A stretch of DNA of 64,000 nucleotides from Acidobacteria bacterium UBA2994 (lineage in GTDB: Bacteria > Acidobacteriota > Vicinamibacteria > Vicinamibacterales > UBA8438). The stretch is from NCBI GenBank assembly GCA_002346545.1, contig DEAA01000044.1, positions 101,868 to 165,867 of the forward strand, written 5' to 3'. The notes beneath the pieces are model-generated. The model did no database searches, had not been told where the DNA came from, and saw only the letters and a list, made by a program, of their open reading frames with translations. Position 1 is the first letter of the stretch; every line of letters starts with the position of its first letter. Of this stretch, positions 1 to 8,068 are shown one piece after another. The position numbers and the translations under genes were made by a program.

Positions 1-471
1 GACGGTCGACTGCTGTCGATACGTCAGGAAGACCACACCTGTCTGGGCTTCGATGGTCTCCATGTGACGGGTGCGATCGTCCTCCTTGTCGGGCCGGGTC
101 CGCTCATGCTTCTTGATGACCCCGGCGTCGTACTCGTCCAGGGAGTAGCAGCCCGCCACACCCGTCTGGACATGCGAGCCCTCTCGGAGTCGATAGACGT
201 AGAGTGATGGAGTCTCCTCAACCACGAGCGGCGCCTGGTCGCGCAAAGCGGCCAGGTTCGCGCGCGCCCGCTCGTAGACCGGCGCGGCATACGGATCGGT
301 GTCGTCGGGCAGGTCGATCTCGGGCCGGGTCACATGGAGAAAACTGAGTGGCGTGTCGGCCACGAGCGAACGTGCTTCGGCGACGTTCACGACGTCATAC
401 GGCACCGACGCCACCAGTGACGCGACGTGGGGGACGGGGCGCAAAGCGCGAAACGGACGGACGACGGCCAT
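1..471 (-). CDS. DUF1015 family protein, N-terminal part (runs off left edge)
   Basis: A partial frame of 157 codons starts at an ATG (469-471) and stays open to the window edge. It carries the DUF1015 hallmarks: PFRALRP at residues 6-12, PYDVV at 24-28, and the signature KKHERTRPDKEDDR followed by T-R-H at 120-136. Family members are about 400 residues, so roughly 60% is missing. The biochemical function of DUF1015 is not established; genes of this family often sit near serine or one-carbon metabolism genes, but nothing here confirms that. It lies 113 bases downstream of the M23 lipoprotein on the same strand. Confidence 0.88.
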   Translation of the reverse strand, partial: MAVVRPFRALRPVPHVASLVASVPYDVVNVAEARSLVADTPLSFLHVTRPEIDLPDDTDPYAAPVYERARANLAALRDQAPLVVEETPSLYVYRLREGSHVQTGVAGCYSLDEYDAGVIKKHERTRPDKEDDRTRHMETIEAQTGVVFLTYRQQSTV

Positions 472-584
472 GTTTTGGTCTGCCTCGATCAGGGGGATGG
501 CCAGGACGAGACGGGAGAGGGCCCACGTCTCTTCTCACTCTATCAGGAGCGCGGGCCAGATCGGAACCGTCGCCCCGCGAAGCG

Positions 585-1841
585 CTACTGGGTGGTCGCG
601 ACCAGGAGCTCGTCGCCGGACGGCTGCCGGCCGGCCATCTGCGCGATAGCGCGATCACGCACGGTAAGGAAGGCCTCCATCTGCTCGTCGGGAATCGGGT
701 CGCCGGGTGGCATGTTCCGCAGTTCAGTCAGCGGGTTGACGAACGTGCCGTTCCTGCGAATCCGGTAGTCAAGGTGCGGCCCCGTGGACAGCCCTGTCGA
801 GCCGACGTAGCCGATCACCGACCCCTGCGCGACCCGGGCGCCGCGGCGCATCCCCTTCGCGAAGCGAGACAGGTGGAGATAGTAGGTCTCATACCCATTA
901 TTGTGGCGAAGTCGCACCATGTTGCCGGAGCCGCCACTATTGGCCGCCGAGACCACCGTGCCGTTAGCCACCGCGATGACGGGCGTCCCGGTGGGCGCCC
1001 CGTAGTCCACACCCAGATGGGGACGATGCGTTCCGAGCACGGGATGCAGCCGGCGGTAGGAGAACCGCGAGGTAACTCGGGGATCAAATCGGAAGGGTGA
1101 CTTCAAGAACTGACGCTTGAGCGACCGGCCTTCGGTGTCGAAGTAGGCGGGCGCTTCACCCGGGACCTCGAACCGGAAGCCGAATACCTGGCGGCCCTCG
1201 TTCTCAAATGCCGCGGCCAGGATGTCTCCGTGGGTGATGTGAATCTCGTCACGCACGAACCGCTCGTATAGCACGGCGAAATTGTCTCCCAGGCGGACCT
1301 CGGTGTTGAAGTCGATTTCTCCGCTGAAGATCTGGGCCATATCCACGGCGATCTGGGTGTCGCCGCCACCCGTCATCATCGCCGCGAACAGCGAGTTGTT
1401 CCGCTGATTGATCTCCCCCCGCATCGAGACCTGCTCACGCCGCTTCTCATAGTCGACCAGGACGGCGTCGAAGCTCGTGGGTTTGGCGAGGCTTTTCACC
1501 TGGAGATAGCGGTCGTCGTCGACGTGATACTCGAACCGCCGAAACCGACCGTCAGGACCGTAGACCAGCTTGTAGGGATGCCCTGAGCGGAGGTCCCTGG
1601 GATCGAAGACCTCGCGGAGCGCCTCCACAAACTGGTAGGCGAAGTCGCTCGGCATGTCGTGCGAGGCCAGCAGGGTCGCCAGCGTGGCGTTGCGCGGCAC
1701 CGCATCCTCCACGACCGTCGTGTCCGGCTTAAGGAAGACGTCTGGGCCACTGGTCGGCTCGGGCAGCGGGGCCTCCTTGAAGGCGCACCCGGACAGACCG
1801 ACCGCAACGACCAGCAACAAAAACGACAGCCGCCTGAACAT
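585..1841 (-). CDS. M23 family metallopeptidase-like lipoprotein
   Basis: Predicted envelope peptidoglycan hydrolase or hydrolase-like activator, 418 residues. The ATG at 1841 gives a clean lipoprotein signal (MFRRLSFLLLVVAVGLSGC); the frame is open further upstream to 1919, but that would bury the signal. An N-terminal region resembling the Csd3/OapA-type second domain precedes the C-terminal LytM fold. Zinc-site residues visible: H275 and D279 of HLGVD, and H323 of YLHLS. The final H-x-H reads HLD (H356, D358), so the second His ligand is replaced by Asp. This could keep a metal through Asp or mark an inactive regulator. It lies downstream of the NHL gene, same strand. Confidence 0.85.
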   Translation of the reverse strand: MFRRLSFLLLVVAVGLSGCAFKEAPLPEPTSGPDVFLKPDTTVVEDAVPRNATLATLLASHDMPSDFAYQFVEALREVFDPRDLRSGHPYKLVYGPDGRFRRFEYHVDDDRYLQVKSLAKPTSFDAVLVDYEKRREQVSMRGEINQRNNSLFAAMMTGGGDTQIAVDMAQIFSGEIDFNTEVRLGDNFAVLYERFVRDEIHITHGDILAAAFENEGRQVFGFRFEVPGEAPAYFDTEGRSLKRQFLKSPFRFDPRVTSRFSYRRLHPVLGTHRPHLGVDYGAPTGTPVIAVANGTVVSAANSGGSGNMVRLRHNNGYETYYLHLSRFAKGMRRGARVAQGSVIGYVGSTGLSTGPHLDYRIRRNGTFVNPLTELRNMPPGDPIPDEQMEAFLTVRDRAIAQMAGRQPSGDELLVATTQ

Positions 1842-1944
1842 AAGTTTCTGAGTGTAACACACCACCAGCATGGGACTTGCGGGTTCGGTGAAGGTGCGCG
1901 CCAGACCGCACGACGGCACCCGGCCGCATTCCGTTCGGCGCCGG

Positions 1945-3462
1945 TCAGGGAGCGATCAGCGTCTCGACTCGACCGGAGGCCAAGTCGACCACCCGGACGG
2001 CGTGGTTGTTGGTATCGGCGACATACAGCCGGCCAGCGCCGGCCGACAGACCGGATGGCTCGTGGAAGCACGCGTGCTCAGCGTCGCCATCTTTATGCCC
2101 GAGCCGCCCAGACCCCGCCACGAGACCGACCTCGCCCGACCCCGGATCGACCCACTTGATCCGATGATTGTAGGTATCGGCGACAAAGAGCCGACCCTGA
2201 AACCAGGCCACCCCGAGGGGATGCTGGAACCGAGCCTCGTCCCCCACCCCGAGTTGGTCACCAAACTCGAAGAGATCCCCCCCGGCGAGGGTGTGGACGC
2301 GGTTCCGTGGCGGCAGCTCGACCCGCCGAATGACGTTGGACTCGCTGTCGGCCACGAAGACCGCTCCTTCGGAGCCGGTCAGACCGGACGGCTGGGCGAA
2401 CGCGCTGTCGTCGAGATCCCCGTCCTGGCGCGCCTCCATCCCGGAACCGGCTAGGGCGAAGACCAGCCCCCGACCGACGTCGAGCACCCACAGCTGATGC
2501 ACGCCCGCCATCGCGATGAGGAGCAGCCGGCCAACCGGACATACGTCCCAGGGTGAACTGAGTGCCGTCGAATCGACCCCTCCGCCCCGGTCGCCGGGAC
2601 GCGCCTGCGCCCCCGTCCCGGCGATCGTGGTCACCGCCCCACCCTCCGGGTCTGCAGCCCGGATCAGGTGGTTGCCCGTATCGGCGACGAACACCAGACC
2701 GTCGGACGGCTGGACGGCGAGCCCCTGCGGCCGAACGAACCCACACTCACCGGCATCGCCGTCCACGGCGGACGGCCGGCCACTGCCGAGCCGACCCACC
2801 TGGGCACCATCGGTGGTCGCAACGAGCACCTGGTGATGGCTGGTGTCGGCAATATACAGACGGTCCCGCAGCGAATCGCACGCCAGCCCGCCCGGGTATG
2901 CGAGCGGACCGAGCGCCGACCCGGTCGCCGCCCCACTCGAGCCGAGGCGTCGGCTCCGGTCGAGCTCTCCTCGTTCGTCGAAGACCTGGATGACCGCCCG
3001 GATCGCTCGGTCGAACTGCGGGAGATGCCCCTCACCGGAGACCCCAGCCACCAGATAGCCAGCCGGGTCGATTAGCACCAGCGTGGGCCACGCCCGGACC
3101 GTGTAGGCGCGCCAGATCCGGTAGTCCGGGTCGCTGGCCACCGGATGAGTGATCGCGTAACGCTCGATCACTCGACGCAGGTTGCCCGTCTCCCGCTCGT
3201 TCGGGAACTTCGGCGCGTGCACGCCAATGACCACGAGCTCGTCGGCGTAAGCCTCTAGAAGTTCGCGGAGACCCGGCAACTGGTGCAGGCAGTTAATACA
3301 CCCGTAGGTCCAGAAGTCGAGCAGGACGACCTTGCCTCGCAGATCTGCCAGCGTGAGTGGCACGTCGACGTTGAGCCAGGCTGCGGCGCCATCGAGTTCG
3401 GGGGCCCGAACTGGACCTCGTTCGGCGATCGGGTCGTCGGAGGGCGACGAAGGATCGCTCAC
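1945..3462 (-). CDS. Thioredoxin-like/NHL-repeat protein
   Basis: 505 residues. The N-terminal thioredoxin fold (about 20-150) has FWTYGCINC with Cys55 and Cys58, the C-x-N-C form typical of NHLRC2- and DipZ-like proteins. The remainder (about 180-500) is a propeller of NHL repeats with recurring VADTGNHLIR- or VADTYNHRIK-type strands. No signal peptide, so probably cytoplasmic. The start is GTG at 3460-3462, overlapping the TGA of the upstream bcp gene (GTGA junction), implying translational coupling. Pairing with a peroxiredoxin suggests a thiol-redox role, but the substrate is unknown. Confidence 0.88.
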   Translation of the reverse strand: MSDPSSPSDDPIAERGPVRAPELDGAAAWLNVDVPLTLADLRGKVVLLDFWTYGCINCLHQLPGLRELLEAYADELVVIGVHAPKFPNERETGNLRRVIERYAITHPVASDPDYRIWRAYTVRAWPTLVLIDPAGYLVAGVSGEGHLPQFDRAIRAVIQVFDERGELDRSRRLGSSGAATGSALGPLAYPGGLACDSLRDRLYIADTSHHQVLVATTDGAQVGRLGSGRPSAVDGDAGECGFVRPQGLAVQPSDGLVFVADTGNHLIRAADPEGGAVTTIAGTGAQARPGDRGGGVDSTALSSPWDVCPVGRLLLIAMAGVHQLWVLDVGRGLVFALAGSGMEARQDGDLDDSAFAQPSGLTGSEGAVFVADSESNVIRRVELPPRNRVHTLAGGDLFEFGDQLGVGDEARFQHPLGVAWFQGRLFVADTYNHRIKWVDPGSGEVGLVAGSGRLGHKDGDAEHACFHEPSGLSAGAGRLYVADTNNHAVRVVDLASGRVETLIAP

Positions 3463-3926
3463 CCGCGTAACTCTTCCAGCCGACGACGCACCAGATCCGC
3501 GTGCCCCTTGGTTCGGGCTCGCTTCCAGTGGTGAGCGACCTTACCATCGGGATCGACGAGCACGGTGGAACGGATGACACCGACAGTGCGCTTGCCGTAC
3601 AGCACCTTCTCGCCGTACGCGCCGTAGGCGGTCATCACCTTGTGGTCCGGATCGGACAGGAGCGAGATCGTCAGCCGATGCTTGGCGATGAAGCGGCGAT
3701 GACTCTCAGCATCGTCCGGGCTACACCCGAGCACGACCGCGTCGAGCGCCTCGAAGCCGGCCAACCTCTCGGAGAAGTCGCACGCCTGGATAGTGCACCC
3801 GGGCGTGTCGTCCTTTGGATAGAAGTAGAGCACGATCCACTGGCCCGCGAACGCGCGGACCCGGACCGGATGATTGTCCTGATCCTTCAGTGTGAACGCG
3901 GGCGGCTTCTTCCCAACCTCGAGCAT
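3459..3926 (-). CDS. bcp: Thiol peroxidase, Bcp/AhpC-TSA family
   Basis: 155 residues, the normal length for a cytoplasmic peroxiredoxin of the Bcp (PrxQ) class, which reduces hydroperoxides with thioredoxin. FYPKDDTPGCTIQACDF contains the peroxidatic Cys44 and, five residues on, Cys49, the resolving Cys of atypical two-Cys Bcp enzymes. The region around residues 90-120 (LLSDPDHKVMTAYG) also fits. ATG start at 3926. Its stop overlaps the start of the thioredoxin-NHL gene, which could supply reducing equivalents (inference). Confidence 0.93.
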   Translation of the reverse strand: MLEVGKKPPAFTLKDQDNHPVRVRAFAGQWIVLYFYPKDDTPGCTIQACDFSERLAGFEALDAVVLGCSPDDAESHRRFIAKHRLTISLLSDPDHKVMTAYGAYGEKVLYGKRTVGVIRSTVLVDPDGKVAHHWKRARTKGHADLVRRRLEELRG

Positions 3927-4012
3927 ACGATCTCCGTCCTTGTCTAACCCTCATCACGAGGCTTCGCCTCAAACCCCACCCGGGCGCGCCCGGGGGCTCG
4001 GTGTTCAGCAGC
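3927..4012. other. Intergenic spacer with two inverted repeats
   Basis: The spacer between the selD stop and the bcp start holds a perfect 16-base palindrome at 3979-3994 (CCCGGGCG and its complement) and a 5-bp stem with a TTC loop at 3958-3970 (GAGGC/GCCTC). On the minus strand the palindrome is followed by TGGGGTTTG, so it may act as a weak intrinsic terminator after selD, with bcp then transcribed separately. There is no long T tract. Confidence 0.4.
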
Positions 4013-6286
4013 CTACTGCCCGGCGTCGGTCACGCACACCGGAGCACCATCGGTCCGGGTCCGAACGACACCAATCTCAGCGGCCGCGTCGTAGCCGGCC
4101 GCGCGCAACGCCGCGAGACACGGCTCGGTCCGATCCTCAGGCACGCCGGCGAGAAGACCACCCGCGGTCTGTGGATCGAAGAGCAGGCGATACGCTGGAT
4201 GCGCTCCAACCCGGTCAACGTCCTCCACCGCACGACGGAGGCGAACGTTGTGCGGATGGAGCGAGCTAAGCCAGCCCGCCGCGCTAGTCTCAAGCGCGCC
4301 GGCGAGCGCCGGCACCGCGTTCAGCCGCAGCTCCACGTTCACGCCAGACGCCCGGGTCATCTCGACCAGGTGACCCAGAAGGCCAAACCCGGTCACGTCG
4401 GTGCAGGCCACCGCACCATGCGTAACGAGCAGATCGGCAGCGTCTCGGTTTGACTGCAGCATCGAGTTGGTCGCACCATCGATCCAGCGCCCTTTGGCCT
4501 TCAGCCGCATGTGGGCTGCGAACAACGTTCCGGTCCCGAGTGGCTTGGTCAGAATCAACCGGTGCCCGGGCTGCAGGCCCGCCTTCCGAAGCGCGCGGCC
4601 ATCATCGACGAGACCAGTCAGCGACAATCCCAGCGAGAGCTCCACGCCCTCGGAAGTATGACCGCCGACCAGGGTGGCACCCGCCTCGTTCAGCATCGCG
4701 ACCGCGCCCGCCAGCAGGTCGACCAGCGTGTCCTCCACCTTGTGATCGAGGCCAAAGGGCACAGTGGCGACAGCCAGCGCGGACTGCGCGTCGGCCCCCA
4801 TCGCGAAGATATCGCCGAGACAATGGTTAGCGGTGATCTGGCCAAAGACATAGGGGTCATCCACGATCGCGCGGAAAGCGTCAACGGTGCGCACCTGGAC
4901 CTTACCGGGAGGCACCCGGATGATCGCCGCGTCGTCGGGAGCGTCGAGCCCGACGATGACGTCATCTCGTTGGATCGGCTCAAGCCGCTCCAACACCCGT
5001 TCGAGCGGCGTGGCGCCCACCTTCGACCCACACCCTCCGCAGCGCATCGCGGCGGTCGAGATCTCGGCCAGCAACTCCGGCGACGCCAGGCCAGCCTCGA
5101 CGTCCGGTCCCTGATTGGAACGCATCTCCGGCAGGTCGCGATAGCGACTCATGAACCGCCGGTCGATCCAGTCCTTCCACCGCCAGGCCCAACGCCCCTC
5201 GAACGCCAACCAACCGCGTGACCCGACCGCATAGCGATCACCAGTGGATATCAGCGTGAGAAATCGGCGCTGTGGACGGAACGGTTTCAGCGGCTGGCAC
5301 AGGAGCGCCCGCCGAAGATTCTCGGTCAGCGGGGGTCCTTGACGCACGGCGAACACGCCGGCCTTCTCCCGAGGATGGTCGACAACGGCCGCGACGTCCC
5401 CCACGGCAAAGACGCCGGGGTGCGACACCGACTGGAGCGTGGCATTGACTTCGACAAAACCAGCGTCGTCCACCGCCAGACCGGACTGGCCCAGCCAGGG
5501 GGCGGCAGTGGCCTGGGTGACCCACAGAATTTCATCGAACGCCATCGTGGAACCGTCGGCGCGTGTCACCTTCCCGGGAGCAACATTGGTCACGGCCTGC
5601 CCCAGATGTACCCGGAGACCGTGACGGTCCAGCTGATCCTGCAAGCGTTTCCGCATACTCCGGTTGTGGGCAGGCAGAATCGCAGCGCCGGCCCCGAACA
5701 GGTGAACCTCGGCCAACGATCGGGGGCGACCCAGCGCTTCGAGCTGGTCGCCAAGGGCATGGTTGACCGCGAGGGCCAGCTCCACACCGCCGGCGCCGGC
5801 ACCAACCACTCCGACCCGGACCGCCCCGGACCTGGCGGTAACCCGCTCGCGGAGCCGGTCCCACCGCTCGACGAACCTGCTGATCGGTTTGACCGGAACC
5901 ACACCGCCGGCTGCCCCGGGTACCACGTCAAGCGAGGGTGTCGCCCCTATGTTGATCGACAGCAGGTCGAATCGGATTGGAGGACGGTCGGCGCAGCAAA
6001 CCTCGCGACGCTCCAGATTCAGCCCGGTGGCGGCGGCGTGCACGAGCCTCGCCCCGGCGAAACGGCACAAGGGCCCCAGGTCAATGTGGGCCTCATCGAA
6101 CTCGTAGTGCCCGGCCACCAGCCCGGGCAGCATGCCCGAATACGGTGTGTGCACGTCGCGGGCCACCACGGTGAGCCGAACCCCCGGGATCGGGCGCATG
6201 CCGAACCGCCGCAGGACGGCCACGTGGGTATGACCACCGCCGAGTAACACGAGATCCTTCAGGATCGGGACCGGGGAACTGTTCAT
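4013..6286 (-). CDS. selD: NADH dehydrogenase-like FAD oxidoreductase fused to selenide, water dikinase (SelD)
   Basis: 757 residues, a known fusion architecture. Residues 1-390 are an NDH-2-like flavoprotein: Rossmann motif GGGHTH (16-21), second dinucleotide motif GAGAGG (162-167), and FAVGDVA (293-299) near the FAD site. Residues 400-757 are SelD, which makes selenophosphate from selenide and ATP. The catalytic loop reads CGGCGSK (416-422): Cys419 and Lys422 are kept, and the second, non-essential Cys/Sec position is Ser421. DAPDDAAII (448-456) matches the metal/ATP site. ATG at 6286 overlaps the aminotransferase TGA. No Sec- or 2-selenouridine-pathway partner is visible in the window. Confidence 0.93.
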   Translation of the reverse strand: MNSSPVPILKDLVLLGGGHTHVAVLRRFGMRPIPGVRLTVVARDVHTPYSGMLPGLVAGHYEFDEAHIDLGPLCRFAGARLVHAAATGLNLERREVCCADRPPIRFDLLSINIGATPSLDVVPGAAGGVVPVKPISRFVERWDRLRERVTARSGAVRVGVVGAGAGGVELALAVNHALGDQLEALGRPRSLAEVHLFGAGAAILPAHNRSMRKRLQDQLDRHGLRVHLGQAVTNVAPGKVTRADGSTMAFDEILWVTQATAAPWLGQSGLAVDDAGFVEVNATLQSVSHPGVFAVGDVAAVVDHPREKAGVFAVRQGPPLTENLRRALLCQPLKPFRPQRRFLTLISTGDRYAVGSRGWLAFEGRWAWRWKDWIDRRFMSRYRDLPEMRSNQGPDVEAGLASPELLAEISTAAMRCGGCGSKVGATPLERVLERLEPIQRDDVIVGLDAPDDAAIIRVPPGKVQVRTVDAFRAIVDDPYVFGQITANHCLGDIFAMGADAQSALAVATVPFGLDHKVEDTLVDLLAGAVAMLNEAGATLVGGHTSEGVELSLGLSLTGLVDDGRALRKAGLQPGHRLILTKPLGTGTLFAAHMRLKAKGRWIDGATNSMLQSNRDAADLLVTHGAVACTDVTGFGLLGHLVEMTRASGVNVELRLNAVPALAGALETSAAGWLSSLHPHNVRLRRAVEDVDRVGAHPAYRLLFDPQTAGGLLAGVPEDRTEPCLAALRAAGYDAAAEIGVVRTRTDGAPVCVTDAGQ

Positions 6287-7449
6287 CCGGACGCTCTGGG
6301 CAGGACGCGGGCAACGGCGTCCCGAAACTCCTCCGTCGGCGAGAGCAAACTCAGAATCAGGAACGACTCGCGGGGGAAATCATAAAAGTAGCCCGGGTGC
6401 ACGAGCACACCGTCCTCCTCGAGCAGCCCGAGCACGAGCGCCTCTTCTGAACCGAGTGTCGGTACCTGCAGTACAGCGTACCACCCGCCCTCGGCCCGCA
6501 GGCGCTGGATACCCGGGTACCGGGCGACCGCCTCATCGAGGAAACCGAGGTTATCCCTGACCCTAGCCCGGATCTGGTCCGCGACGGGACGCCCCGCCCT
6601 GAGCAGCGTTCCCGCGGCCAGTTGGACGGAGGTCGAGACCGAGAGAAAACTGTCGCAGATGAAATCCAGCCGCTCGAGGGCCCGCCGGACCAGGCGATCG
6701 GGGCCACCGACCACCATCCAGCCCAACTTGACCTGCGGTAACCCCACCGCCTTCGACAGTCCCCCCAGCGTGAAAGTCAGGAGATCGGGGTCGTTGACCA
6801 GACCACCGGCTCGATCGGCAACCGCCGGATCCCAGGTGTAGCGATCGAACACCTCGTCGCTCACGAGCGCCACGTCCTGCCGAAGCGCGAGCTCCCGAAC
6901 CCTGGCTAGGTCGTCAGCCGCCATCCAGGACCCGGTGGGATTATTGGGATTAACCATGAGGAGGGCCCTGACCCTTGGCTCGAGACCCCGCTCGACACTG
7001 TCCAGGTCCACACGCCAGCGACCGTAGTACTCGAGTTGATACGGGCTCGACACGACCCCCTCGAGACGGGATAGATAGTCAAAGAGCGGGTAGCTGGGTT
7101 GTGGCACCAGCGCGAGGTCTCCCGGGTCACACAGCAGCTTGAAGAGCACCGCATACGACTCACTGGTGCTCGCGGTGAGCACGATCCGCTCCGGAGACAC
7201 CTCGACACCCCGGCTGGCCAGGTCGTCCGCCACCGATCGGCGAGCCTCCAGGTGGCCGCGCGGATGCGGTCGGTAGACAAGTCCGTCGGGGACGTCGAGG
7301 CTCCCGAGGAGGTCCGGGGGGTAGGTCAGGCCGACCGTCGTTGGATTCGAGGTAGTCAGGTCGAGTAGCGGTCCGCCGCCAGCGCGTAGCCTGGCCACGA
7401 CGCGAGCCACCCGACTCGACCCCAGCGGCGGCACGCGAGCCGAAAACAT
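6283..7449 (-). CDS. PLP-dependent class I/II aminotransferase
   Basis: 388 residues. Fold-type I motifs are in order: TASTSESYA (92-100), NPNNPTG (167-173), SDEVFDRY (197-204) and SKAVGLP with the Schiff-base Lys233. The usual SK-x5-R-x-G arginine is Lys241 (VKLGW), a variation seen among divergent members. Cytoplasmic; the amino donor is not predictable from sequence. It starts 23 bases after the phosphatase stop and its TGA overlaps the selD ATG, so the three genes are probably cotranscribed. Confidence 0.9.
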   Translation of the reverse strand: MFSARVPPLGSSRVARVVARLRAGGGPLLDLTTSNPTTVGLTYPPDLLGSLDVPDGLVYRPHPRGHLEARRSVADDLASRGVEVSPERIVLTASTSESYAVLFKLLCDPGDLALVPQPSYPLFDYLSRLEGVVSSPYQLEYYGRWRVDLDSVERGLEPRVRALLMVNPNNPTGSWMAADDLARVRELALRQDVALVSDEVFDRYTWDPAVADRAGGLVNDPDLLTFTLGGLSKAVGLPQVKLGWMVVGGPDRLVRRALERLDFICDSFLSVSTSVQLAAGTLLRAGRPVADQIRARVRDNLGFLDEAVARYPGIQRLRAEGGWYAVLQVPTLGSEEALVLGLLEEDGVLVHPGYFYDFPRESFLILSLLSPTEEFRDAVARVLPRASG

Positions 7450-7472
7450 GTCGGCACCTGGCGCCCGCAGGG

Positions 7473-7943
7473 CTACGCCTCGGACTCGTGGGATTGGTCA
7501 GACTCGTGAGGACGGCCTGGCTCAAGCCACCACGTAACCTGCCCGACCATCCGATGGACCTGCTCGGCGACCGCCTTGTAGCGACACGGCGATCGCCCGT
7601 ACGGATTAACCTCCTCGCCGGTGCCGACGAAGACTCCGCGCATCTCACCCTGGGCGTTCAGGCGCACCACCTTCGCATCGCGCTCGACCCGGCGGCCCAT
7701 GGGGAGGACACGATCAGCAGGCAAGCGGCGCGACAGTGGCCGCGCACGATGCCCAGAAATCTCGAGCCCGAAGGGCAGCATGACTTCTACCGGATTAGTG
7801 CAGGAAAGATTGCCGTTTAAGGCGATCGTCCCTGCGGAGCCGACCTCGATCTGCTTGACCGCCGGATGGCCGTCGGCCAGGTGACGGAACAACGCCTCCG
7901 GCGGCGGGCTTCGACAGATGTTACCAGCGCACAAGAACAGCAA
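7473..7943 (-). CDS. Low-molecular-weight phosphotyrosine phosphatase/arsenate reductase-like protein
   Basis: 156 residues. The P-loop CAGNICRS has nucleophile Cys5 and Arg11 in the canonical C-x5-R-S order. The start appears to be TTG at 7943; an in-frame TAG lies four codons before it, so the N-terminus is unusually short (the Cys is normally near residue 8-15). The late D-P-Y loop that supplies the general-acid Asp reads VNPYG, with Asn113 in place of Asp. The C-terminal tail is short and charged. The enzyme may be slow, altered or a binding protein. First gene of the aminotransferase-selD unit. Confidence 0.83.
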   Translation of the reverse strand: MLFLCAGNICRSPPPEALFRHLADGHPAVKQIEVGSAGTIALNGNLSCTNPVEVMLPFGLEISGHRARPLSRRLPADRVLPMGRRVERDAKVVRLNAQGEMRGVFVGTGEEVNPYGRSPCRYKAVAEQVHRMVGQVTWWLEPGRPHESDQSHESEA

Positions 7944-8029
7944 CCGGTTGACCTAGCTCATCGGAAAGACCCGCGCCCGCACTGGGAGAGCCGCCGGCCA
8001 CGATCGGCAACCGCGACGATCACGGTCCC

Positions 8030-8041
8030 CGATTATAATCG
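8030..8041. promoter_or_regulatory. Palindromic -10 region upstream of the S9 peptidase gene
   Basis: CGATTATAATCG is a perfect 12-base palindrome containing a consensus TATAAT (8034-8039), 29 bases before the ATG of the S9 peptidase. It sits in the only spacer between divergent genes in this area (7944-8068). No recognisable -35 hexamer is found 16-18 bases upstream. A ribosome site, AGGAG, precedes the peptidase start. Confidence 0.55.
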
Positions 8042-8068
8042 CGGAACCCCTCACGTCAGGAGTACGTC

